From: an uncultured Caproiciproducens sp.
Lineage (GTDB): Bacteria; Bacillota; Clostridia; Oscillospirales; Acutalibacteraceae
NCBI RefSeq assembly: GCF_963664915.1
Contig: NZ_OY761810.1
Location: 2,060,661-2,124,660 of the forward strand
Length of the DNA stretch: 64,000 bases
Direction: 5' to 3'
In this document: piece by piece, positions 26,001-33,352 of the stretch
Layout: each line of letters starts with the position of its first letter
How positions within the stretch are numbered: the first letter of the stretch is position 1
Made by a program: the position numbers and the translations under genes
Notes under the pieces: model-generated
The model's input: only the letters and a program-made list of their open reading frames with translations
What the model was told of the DNA's origin: nothing
Databases searched by the model: none

Positions 26001-27727
26001 TCAAACAATTGGCGCCTTTCTTGCGCAAATACTGGTGGGCAATGGTGATTGCCCCGGCCACCATTATCTGCGAGGTGCTTGTGGAAATACGCATTCCAAT
26101 CCTGATGGCTGAAATCGTGGACGAAGGAATTCCGAGCAGGGATATAGCCTATGTGATGCGCACAGGAGGGCTGATGGTGCTGATGGCCCTTGTTTCGCTT
26201 TTGCTCGGTACGGTGTCCTCCCGCTTCGCGTCAATTGCAGGTATGGGATTCGGCAGCGAAATCCGCGGCGGACTTTTCAACAAAGTACAGGAGTACTCTT
26301 TCTCCAATATCGATAAATTCAGCACCGCGTCACTGGTTACCAGACTCACAACGGACGTGAACAATGTGCAGATGGCGTTCATGATGATCGTGCGTTTAAT
26401 GGTGCGTGCTCCTGTCATGCTTGTAAGCGCCACCATCATGGCATATTATATCAATTCCAGCCTTGTCACCGTCTTTCTGCTTGCAATTCCCTTTCTTGCC
26501 ATTATGCTGACAATCATCGGGGTTTCGGCATTCCCAAAATTTCAGGCGATGCTGAAAAAATATGACAAAATGAACGGTTCAGTTCAGGAAAACCTCATCT
26601 CTATCAGGGTCGTAAAGGCTTTTGTGCGTTCAAGATATGAAAAACAGAAGTTTAAAGATGCCAATGACGGCTTGATGGATGCCTCTGTCAAGGCGGAGCG
26701 GATTTTGCAGTGCAATATGCCGGTTATGCAGCTTACCATGTACGCGTGCATTGTTGCAATCATGTGGTACGGCGGCGGAATGATTGTAGCGGGAGGAATG
26801 AAAACAGGTGAGCTCATCAGCTTTATCAGTTATGTCACACAGATTTTAATGCAGCTGATGATGCTTTCCATGGTGTTTGTCAGCGTCATCATGTCCAGGG
26901 CTTCGGCGGGCCGGATTGTGGAAGTCCTGAATGAAAAGCCGGACATTGCGGATGATCCATCCGAAGAACATCCTCCGGTAAAAGACGGCTCCGTCCGGTT
27001 TGAGGATGTATCGTTTCAATACAATCCGAATGCGAAGGACAGCATTCTGAATCATATTAATCTGGATATCCGGTCGGGTGAAACGATTGGAATCATCGGG
27101 TCTACAGGCAGTGCCAAAAGCACCCTTGTTCAATTGATTCCGCGTCTGTACGATGTGACTGAGGGACATGTTTTGGTTGGCGGAAAAGATGTCAGAGACT
27201 ATCAAATCAGGGACCTGCGCAATGCAGTCAGCATGGTGCTTCAGAAAAATGTACTCTTTTCAGGCACAATCAGGGATAATTTGAAGTGGGGCAATGAAAA
27301 CGCGACGGACGAACAGATCTTTGAAGCCTGCAGGGCCGCGCAGGCGCATGATTTTGTCATGAGCTTTCCCGATGGTTACGACACCGACCTGGGGCAGGGG
27401 GGCGTGAATGTTTCCGGCGGTCAGAAGCAGCGCCTGTGTATTGCGCGGGCATTGCTGAAAAAACCGAAAATATTGATTCTGGACGACAGCACAAGCGCAG
27501 TGGATACCGCGACAGAAGCAAAAATACGTACATTATTGCAGCAAAATCTCAGGGAAACTACAACAATTATCATTGCGCAGCGAATTACTTCCGTGTGCGA
27601 CGCGGACAGAATCATTGTGATGAACGAAGGGGAAATCAACGCGGTCGGCACCCATGACGAGTTGATGCGGACCAATGAAATCTATCGTGAGGTTTATGAT
27701 TCCCAACAGAAAGGAGTTGCTGACTAA
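25997..27727 (+). CDS. ABC exporter half, degenerate-site subunit
   Basis: The 576-residue half transporter has six membrane helices (~1-310) and a nucleotide-binding domain (~335-570). Walker A reads GSTGSAKSTL, with alanine in place of the usual second-last glycine. The signature is VSGGQKQRL. Walker B ends LILDDSTS, with aspartate in place of the catalytic glutamate. This is the hallmark of the degenerate-site partner in heterodimeric exporters such as TM287/288. GTG 25997 overlaps the marR stop. The partner gene follows with a one-base overlap. Confidence 0.93.
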   Translation: MIKQLAPFLRKYWWAMVIAPATIICEVLVEIRIPILMAEIVDEGIPSRDIAYVMRTGGLMVLMALVSLLLGTVSSRFASIAGMGFGSEIRGGLFNKVQEYSFSNIDKFSTASLVTRLTTDVNNVQMAFMMIVRLMVRAPVMLVSATIMAYYINSSLVTVFLLAIPFLAIMLTIIGVSAFPKFQAMLKKYDKMNGSVQENLISIRVVKAFVRSRYEKQKFKDANDGLMDASVKAERILQCNMPVMQLTMYACIVAIMWYGGGMIVAGGMKTGELISFISYVTQILMQLMMLSMVFVSVIMSRASAGRIVEVLNEKPDIADDPSEEHPPVKDGSVRFEDVSFQYNPNAKDSILNHINLDIRSGETIGIIGSTGSAKSTLVQLIPRLYDVTEGHVLVGGKDVRDYQIRDLRNAVSMVLQKNVLFSGTIRDNLKWGNENATDEQIFEACRAAQAHDFVMSFPDGYDTDLGQGGVNVSGGQKQRLCIARALLKKPKILILDDSTSAVDTATEAKIRTLLQQNLRETTTIIIAQRITSVCDADRIIVMNEGEINAVGTHDELMRTNEIYREVYDSQQKGVAD

Positions 27728-29616
27728 TGCCGGGACCAAGGATGGCGACAGGCGCGAAGCCCAAAAGCATACGGAAAACATTACTCCGGATCGGGGGCTA
27801 TATTGTCGGCCAAAAGGGCAGGTTTATTCTGGTGGTTCTGTTTGTGCTGGTGAGCGCGCTTGCGAACGTTGCGGGCACCTATTTTATCAAGCCGCTTTTG
27901 AACGACTGCATTGTTCCGATGATTGGAAAACCGGTCACGGCCGAAAGCCTGCGGCCGTTTGTACGGATGATCGCGCTGATGGGCAGCATTTACGCGGTGG
28001 GTGTGCTTGCGGCCGTGGCCTACTCACAGATCATGGTGCGCGTGTCAAACGGAACCTTGAACGCGGTGCGCAGCGATCTGTTTAATAAAATGCAGGATTT
28101 GCCGATTCAGTACTTTGACACGCATACCCACGGCGAACTGATGAGCCGGTTTACCAGCGATGTGGATACGCTGCGCGAAGCCATCACCATGGGTGTGACG
28201 CAGCTTTTGTCCTCGGCGGTCACGGTCGCGGGGACGTTTATCATGATGCTGATTCTCAGCCCGGTTCTTACCCTCCTGATTGTGGGGATGCTCGTGATTA
28301 TGACGCGCATTATTAAAACGATCGGCGGAAAATCCGCTGGAAATTATAAAAGGCAGCAAAAAGCAATCGGTGCCGCAAACGGATACATTGAAGAGATGAT
28401 CGAGGGGCAAAAAGTTATCAAAGTTTTTTGCCATGAGGACAAAGTCAGAGACGAATTTCAAGCTCTGAATGAAAATCTTCGCCAGTGTTCCACCAATGCA
28501 AATTTTTACGCAAACGTAATTATGCCGATTATGGGAAATCTGTCGTATATCAATTATGCAATGACGGCTGCCGCAGGGGCGGCGCTGGTCATCGGCGGGC
28601 GGATGGATATCGGTTCAATCGCTTCTTTCCTCCAGTATACAAGAACGTTTTCACAGCCGATCACTCAAATTTCCCAGCAGTTCAACGTGGTTTTGGCGGC
28701 ACTCGCGGGTGCGGAACGCATCTTTGAAGTCATCGATGCCGAGCCGGAAAAAGACGACGGCTCCGTCACGCTGGTTAACGCGAAAAAGGACGAGGACGGA
28801 GCCCTGACCGAAACGGAAGAGCGCACGGGCATGTGGGCTTGGAAATACCCCCACAACGACGGAACTGTGACTTACACGCAGTTAAACGGTGATGTCCGGT
28901 TCAACGACGTGACCTTTGGCTATGATGAGAAAAAGAGTGTGCTCCATGATGTTTCTCTTTACGCGAAGCCGGGACAAAAAATCGCTTTTGTAGGGTCGAC
29001 TGGTGCCGGAAAAACAACGATCACCAATCTGATCAACCGGTTTTACGAAGTTTCCGAAGGAAAAATTCTGTATGACGGAATTAATATTAAAAAGATCAAA
29101 AAGGATGATTTGCGGCGTTCACTTGCCATGGTCCTGCAGGATACCCATTTGTTTACGGGTACGGTCAGAGACAATATCCGTTACGGAAAACTCGACGCCA
29201 CTGATGAGGAGGTCATCGCGGCGGCAAAACTTGCGAATGCGGATTATTTTATCCGCCATCTGCCGCAGGGGTATGAAACGTTGCTGACCGGCGACGGAGC
29301 GAATCTAAGTCAGGGTCAGCGGCAGCTGCTGGCAATCGCCAGAGCCGCCGTCGCCAATCCGCCGGTACTGATCCTGGATGAGGCAACCAGTTCAATTGAT
29401 ACCCGTACGGAAGCACTGATTGAAAAAGGGATGGATAAGCTCATGTACGGACGCACAGTGTTTGTCATTGCGCACAGGCTGTCCACCGTAAGAAACTCCA
29501 ATGCTATTATGGTTTTGGAAAACGGGGAGATTATTGAGCGGGGCAGCCATGCCGATTTGATTCAGGATCGGGGGAAATATTATCAGCTGTACACCGGCAA
29601 ATTTGAATTATCGTAA
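27727..29616 (+). CDS. ABC exporter half, catalytic subunit
   Basis: The 629-residue half transporter has six helices and a nucleotide-binding domain with canonical Walker A GSTGAGKTTI. The signature is LSQGQRQLL and Walker B is LILDEATSSIDT with the catalytic glutamate. An insertion of about 40 residues precedes the nucleotide domain (rich in Glu/Asp, then WAWKYPHNDGT), as in TM288-like subunits. Together with the preceding subunit it probably exports drugs or lipids. TAATG overlap couples translation. Confidence 0.94.
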   Translation: MPGPRMATGAKPKSIRKTLLRIGGYIVGQKGRFILVVLFVLVSALANVAGTYFIKPLLNDCIVPMIGKPVTAESLRPFVRMIALMGSIYAVGVLAAVAYSQIMVRVSNGTLNAVRSDLFNKMQDLPIQYFDTHTHGELMSRFTSDVDTLREAITMGVTQLLSSAVTVAGTFIMMLILSPVLTLLIVGMLVIMTRIIKTIGGKSAGNYKRQQKAIGAANGYIEEMIEGQKVIKVFCHEDKVRDEFQALNENLRQCSTNANFYANVIMPIMGNLSYINYAMTAAAGAALVIGGRMDIGSIASFLQYTRTFSQPITQISQQFNVVLAALAGAERIFEVIDAEPEKDDGSVTLVNAKKDEDGALTETEERTGMWAWKYPHNDGTVTYTQLNGDVRFNDVTFGYDEKKSVLHDVSLYAKPGQKIAFVGSTGAGKTTITNLINRFYEVSEGKILYDGINIKKIKKDDLRRSLAMVLQDTHLFTGTVRDNIRYGKLDATDEEVIAAAKLANADYFIRHLPQGYETLLTGDGANLSQGQRQLLAIARAAVANPPVLILDEATSSIDTRTEALIEKGMDKLMYGRTVFVIAHRLSTVRNSNAIMVLENGEIIERGSHADLIQDRGKYYQLYTGKFELS

Positions 29617-29659
29617 TAAGCAAAGAGGACGTTTCCATGGAAACGTCCTCTTTGCTTAT
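29616..29659. terminator. Perfect 44-bp palindromic bidirectional terminator
   Basis: Arms 29616-29637 and 29638-29659 are perfectly complementary. It starts on the last base of the exporter stop and lies 12 bases before the convergent AEC gene's stop. Confidence 0.8.
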
Positions 29660-29671
29660 GTAAGTTGGTAT

Positions 29672-30595
29672 TCAGAACAGCTGCTTTGCCAAAGCGCAGA
29701 AAAAAGGCATTGTTGCTACGGAAAGAAGGGTGGTCAGCGCTACGGATTTCGCAGCGAGCTTTGCGTCGCCGCCGAATTGAACCGCAAACATTGCCGTGAT
29801 TGCCGCCGTAGGAGCGGAACAAAGGAGCAGTGTGGCGGAAGCAATTGTTTTTTCGATATGAAAGGGAAGCATCACTGCAAGTGTCAAACAGGGGATTAAG
29901 ATCAGCCGTATGACTGAAAGCTTATAAAGGTCCCGGTCAATGAACAGCTCCCTGAGTTTGATCCCGGAAATATAATTGCCCACGACAATCATGGCAAGAG
30001 GGGTGTTCATAGAAGCAAAATAGTCAATGGGAAATGCAACAATATCCGGCAATTTAAAGGAAAAAGCAAAAAGGGGAAAAGCAATTAATAGCCCCATAAT
30101 TCCCGGATTGCATATGATTTTCTTATATTCAAAAGTTTTCTTGTTACTGATGCTCATTATTCCGTGGGTCCAGATAAAAAAATTAAACACCACATTGTAC
30201 ATCGCGGCATAGGCGACTCCCGTACTGCCGAAAACGGCTTCCACAAGAGGAATTCCCATGAATCCGCTGTTTGAATAACCGGCGGCAAAACGAAGGATTT
30301 TCTTTTGATGATCGGGATTTTTGCGAAAAAACAGCATACTGACAAGAACGGAAAGCCCGATGGCGATCATCGACCAGAAACTGGCTGACATCAAATTGTG
30401 AATGCCAATCTTTCCAATCATACTCTGCAGAGAGGATACAATCAGGCAAGGGGTCACGACATTTAGCAAAATGGCGTTAATTTGCCGTGAGCCGCGCTTT
30501 GTTATCATACCTGTTTTACCGCAGAAATAACCAACGGAAATCATAATAAAAAGGATAATCGCCTTTTGGAAGATTGTAAAAAACGACGACAGCAT
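29672..30595 (-). CDS. AEC-family transporter
   Basis: The 307-residue protein has about ten hydrophobic helices in two halves. It carries typical auxin-efflux-carrier family features such as VGYFCGKTGMI in helix 1 and NSGFMGIPLVEAVFG. Family members export organic acids such as malate or other anions. The substrate is unknown. No partner genes are adjacent. Confidence 0.88.
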   Translation of the reverse strand: MLSSFFTIFQKAIILFIMISVGYFCGKTGMITKRGSRQINAILLNVVTPCLIVSSLQSMIGKIGIHNLMSASFWSMIAIGLSVLVSMLFFRKNPDHQKKILRFAAGYSNSGFMGIPLVEAVFGSTGVAYAAMYNVVFNFFIWTHGIMSISNKKTFEYKKIICNPGIMGLLIAFPLFAFSFKLPDIVAFPIDYFASMNTPLAMIVVGNYISGIKLRELFIDRDLYKLSVIRLILIPCLTLAVMLPFHIEKTIASATLLLCSAPTAAITAMFAVQFGGDAKLAAKSVALTTLLSVATMPFFCALAKQLF

Positions 30596-30717
30596 CAGGT
30601 ATTCTCCCCGATCATTATGAATTTTATTTGAGCGCAGACCGTGGACGGCATCATGGTGTAGTAGTAAATCAAGTGAAGCATCCTTTCCTCATCGCATAGT
30701 TTATTTAATGCACGAAA

Positions 30718-32037
30718 TCACCCTAATTTTCTGGAATGAAACAATTTTTCCATCGTTTTGACGACGGCGTCGCTGTCCTGGCTGCCGATGATGTGCGGCG
30801 CGACTTGTTTCAGGTAGTCCGCCGCATTTGCAACCGCATAGCCGTAGTCCGCAGCTGCAATCATCGCGGCATCGCTTTCATCGTCGCCGAAAGCGGCGAC
30901 CTTTTCCAGAGCGTACCGTTTTTTTAGTTCAAGGACGGCATTTTCTTTAGAGGCATCCACGCTGTAAATTTCCAGAAAATAAAATCCTTCGTTGTATTGG
31001 TCCGCGTAATAGGTCGCGTTAATCTGATCCGAGCAGCTCAGATTCAGAATATCTTTATACAGCTTTTGAATCATATCCAGTCTGTCAACCGCCATGATAT
31101 ACACAACGTCACGGTCTTTAGGCAGCGGGTTGTAAATATAGTTTTTCAGGGGATGCAGTTTGTGAGTATGGTAAAATTTTTCTTCCGCCGCATTTGTAAA
31201 ATCGCCGTAATAAATATGCAGAATATCGTTGATGATCGTATGCACAAAGCAGTTCAGTCCATATTTTTCAAATACCCCAAGCACTTCTTTTGCCGTGGAG
31301 TAAGGAATGTTTTTACTGTACAGGTAGGTCTTTCCCTTCATATCATACAGCGCTGCGCCGTTCATCGTTATAATCGGAAGCGGAAAAGGAATTCCTTTCA
31401 GAATCGGTTCGATGGAGGAGGAGGAACGAGCGCTTGCCACAGTGATCATTGCGCCTCTCTGCAAAAGCTGATTCAGCTTTATTTTGGTGTAATTGCTGAT
31501 ATTGCCGCCGGAGTCCGTCAATGTGCCGTCAAGATCGCTCACAAATAAAAGCTGTTCGTTTTTGCCCCGGGGCAGATGAAACGCGTTAACGCCGAGCGAT
31601 ACAAAAATACCGATCAGTGTATCAAGAATTCTGTTCATCGCGAAAAAATAAGGATTGGCGTCCAATCCGTGCGAAATGGTTATGCTCATAAAAACGACGC
31701 AGGTAATATACGACGCGGATGTTTTTTTCGCCAGCACGGTAATGTAAATCAGCGGAATTATTGCGGCGGAAATCAGCAGATATTTTAAGATTGGTGCTTC
31801 CGAAGGAATAAAACGTTTTTCAACCATCATAATCAGCATGCCGGAAATGCCCCCGATAAAAGTGCCGATGATGCGGTTGAACGCAACCTTTCGGCTGTTG
31901 GAGACATACGGCTGCATGCACAGGACAGCCGCTATAGCGGAATAAAACGGGATTCCGTCGCCCCGTATTAAATAAATGACAAAGCATAGGAAGACAGCAA
32001 CAGAGGATTTAATAGTCCGCATTCCAATTTTAGGCAT
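30718..32037 (-). CDS. Membrane (FUSC/aromatic-acid-exporter-like) domain fused to Cof-type HAD phosphatase
   Basis: ATG 32037 follows AGGAG at good spacing and gives 439 residues. The N-terminal ~155 residues carry about five membrane helices resembling the FUSC or ArAE family (IGTFIGGISGMLIMM, then a late helix LDTLIGIFVSLGVNAF). The rest is a Cof-type HAD hydrolase with DLDGTLTDSGG (D168, D170), SARSSSS in motif II and GDDESDAAM in motif IV. HAD enzymes of this class dephosphorylate sugar phosphates and similar metabolites. The fusion suggests phosphatase action tied to a membrane export step, but the substrate is unknown. Confidence 0.82.
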   Translation of the reverse strand: MPKIGMRTIKSSVAVFLCFVIYLIRGDGIPFYSAIAAVLCMQPYVSNSRKVAFNRIIGTFIGGISGMLIMMVEKRFIPSEAPILKYLLISAAIIPLIYITVLAKKTSASYITCVVFMSITISHGLDANPYFFAMNRILDTLIGIFVSLGVNAFHLPRGKNEQLLFVSDLDGTLTDSGGNISNYTKIKLNQLLQRGAMITVASARSSSSIEPILKGIPFPLPIITMNGAALYDMKGKTYLYSKNIPYSTAKEVLGVFEKYGLNCFVHTIINDILHIYYGDFTNAAEEKFYHTHKLHPLKNYIYNPLPKDRDVVYIMAVDRLDMIQKLYKDILNLSCSDQINATYYADQYNEGFYFLEIYSVDASKENAVLELKKRYALEKVAAFGDDESDAAMIAAADYGYAVANAADYLKQVAPHIIGSQDSDAVVKTMEKLFHSRKLG

Positions 32038-32195
32038 TTGCAAAACTCCTAAGTAATGTTTATTTTTATTAGTTTACCACAACACAGCAAATTTGCAACA
32101 AAAGAGCATTAATGTCATACATACCATCGAAAAGCGTGAGGGGCGTTTTATAAGGTTATTCGTGAAAAGCAGGCTGGTGATCATTGATTTTTATC

Positions 32196-32224
32196 TTGCC
32201 TGATCTATAGAAATATGATATAAT
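32196..32224 (+). promoter_or_regulatory. Promoter of the crcB pair
   Basis: TTGCCT (32196-32201), 17 bases, then TATAAT (32219-32224) preceded by TGA. A second extended -10 (TGTTATAAT, 32287-32295) lies downstream, within the structured leader. Confidence 0.7.
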
Positions 32225-32279
32225 GACCTCAATAAAAATTAAATTATAACAAATTCTCGCAGTATGATATTGTGTTTTT

Positions 32280-32330
32280 GGAGAATTGTTATAATATAAA
32301 CCGCGATAAAAGCTAATGGCTTCTTTGAAG
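32280..32330 (+). promoter_or_regulatory. Possible diverged fluoride-riboswitch-like leader
   Basis: The segment contains ATAAACCGC (32296-32304) followed by AGCTAATGGCTTCT (32311-32324). This resembles the AUAAAC...GCUAAUGRCUYCU half of crcB-type fluoride aptamers. The 16 bases before ATAAAC start GGAGA but do not form the expected first stem. It sits upstream of fluoride channel genes, so a degenerate or variant aptamer is plausible. Confidence 0.4.
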
Positions 32331-32375
32331 TTGGGAGATTATCAGCTTTTTCAACGGCAATATTTGCGTTTTAAA

Positions 32376-32422
32376 AGCGAACGTTCTCTGCGTTTATTAG
32401 TGCAGGGAGGGCTGGCTTTTTT
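32376..32422 (+). terminator. Leader terminator (possible attenuator) before crcB
   Basis: An imperfect 16-base stem (32376-32391 with 32402-32417) is followed by TTTTTT, 28 bases before the first crcB start. A terminator inside a leader suggests conditional read-through. Confidence 0.55.
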
Positions 32423-32449
32423 ATTTTATAATTTATTACGGGAGGTATC

Positions 32450-32842
32450 ATGAAAAATATCTTATCCATCGGAATTGGCGGCGCAATGGGAACTATGGCA
32501 AGGTTTGCCGTTCATCAAATTGCTCTTTCGTCCGGATTAGGCGATCGTGCGTTCTTTGCCATGCTTATCAATATCAGCGGCAGTTTTTTGCTTGGTCTGG
32601 CCCTTGCTTATTTTGCGGAACGGGTTACTAAGCCGGAAATTAAGCTGGGGATCACCACCGGATTTTTAGGCGGATATACTTCGTTTTCCACACTCTGTAA
32701 AGAATCTATCGGGTTTTATCTATCGGATGATCTGGTATCTTTCTCTGTTTATGTTGCCGTTTCAGTGTGTTTGGGTTTAAGTGCCGCGTGGGCGGGAATG
32801 CAGGCTGCGAAGCGCCTCATGCGCCGGGAGGACGCCGAATGA
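32450..32842 (+). CDS. crcB: Fluoride channel CrcB/Fluc, first subunit
   Basis: The 130-residue protein has four helices with the Fluc motifs GIGGAMGTMARFAVH, LINISGSFLLG and GGYTSFSTL (the Phe/Thr/Ser polar-track region). Fluc proteins work as antiparallel dimers that let fluoride leave the cell. Two adjacent crcB genes usually encode the two orientations of a heterodimer. ATG follows GGGAGG. The stop overlaps the next start (ATGA). Confidence 0.93.
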   Translation: MKNILSIGIGGAMGTMARFAVHQIALSSGLGDRAFFAMLINISGSFLLGLALAYFAERVTKPEIKLGITTGFLGGYTSFSTLCKESIGFYLSDDLVSFSVYVAVSVCLGLSAAWAGMQAAKRLMRREDAE

Positions 32843-33204
32843 ACTGGATTTTGCTGTGCATTGGCGGCGCATGCGGCGCCATGGCTCGCTATAAAATCGG
32901 AGAAATTCTTTTGAAACATTCAAAAGATGGGTTTCCGTTGAGCGCGCTGCTTATTAATATAAGCGGAGCTTTGCTGTTCGGCATTATTTGCGGACTGGGT
33001 TTTAGCGGCAATCCGTATCTGCTTTTCGGCGACGGCTTTTGCGGCGCCTTCACAACATTCTCCACATTCTCAGTAGAGAGTGTGAAATTGATAAAAAGCG
33101 GTGAAATCAGAAAATCAGTCCTTTTTATCGGACTGTCGATTACATTTGGTTTAATCTTATTTCTTGGAGGGCACATGGCGGGGAAATTATTTACGGATGC
33201 TTAA
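32839..33204 (+). CDS. crcB: Fluoride channel CrcB/Fluc, second subunit
   Basis: ATG 32839 overlaps the first subunit's stop by four bases and has GGGAGGA just upstream, giving 121 residues. A longer frame from 32767 lies inside the first gene and has no such site. Motifs: GGACGAMARYKIGE, LINISGALLFG and GAFTTFSTFSVE. It is the expected opposite-orientation partner of the first CrcB. Confidence 0.93.
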   Translation: MNWILLCIGGACGAMARYKIGEILLKHSKDGFPLSALLINISGALLFGIICGLGFSGNPYLLFGDGFCGAFTTFSTFSVESVKLIKSGEIRKSVLFIGLSITFGLILFLGGHMAGKLFTDA

Positions 33205-33221
33205 GCATCCGTAAATAATTT
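33184..33221 (+). terminator. Palindromic terminator of the crcB pair
   Basis: A perfect 38-bp palindrome (33184-33202 with 33203-33221) overlaps the second crcB stop. The tail after the stem is short in T's. Confidence 0.65.
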
Positions 33222-33286
33222 CACCCCGCTGCAATATGAATAGGTTATTGCTACAATAATAAAATGTTTCGGTTATGTTTAACATA

Positions 33287-33339
33287 TTGACAAAAGATAA
33301 AAAAGTGCTTATACTATAATTATACCCCACAGGGGTGTA
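33287..33339 (+). promoter_or_regulatory. copA promoter with CsoR-type operator
   Basis: TTGACA (33287-33292), 17 bases, TATACT (33310-33315). Just downstream, TATACCCC-ACA-GGGGTGTA (33321-33339) is the GC-rich inverted repeat typical of CsoR copper operators. The CsoR-type gene at the end of the operon is its likely ligand. Confidence 0.8.
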
Positions 33340-33352
33340 GTGAGGTGAGCAG

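Larger units (their letters stand above)
32044..32449. promoter_or_regulatory. Long intergenic region with crcB leader
   Basis: These 406 bases hold the promoter of the crcB pair (32196-32224), an imperfect hairpin (32244-32258 with 32281-32294), a fluoride-riboswitch-like segment (32280-32330) and a terminator-like hairpin (32376-32422). No coding gene is seen. Confidence 0.6.
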
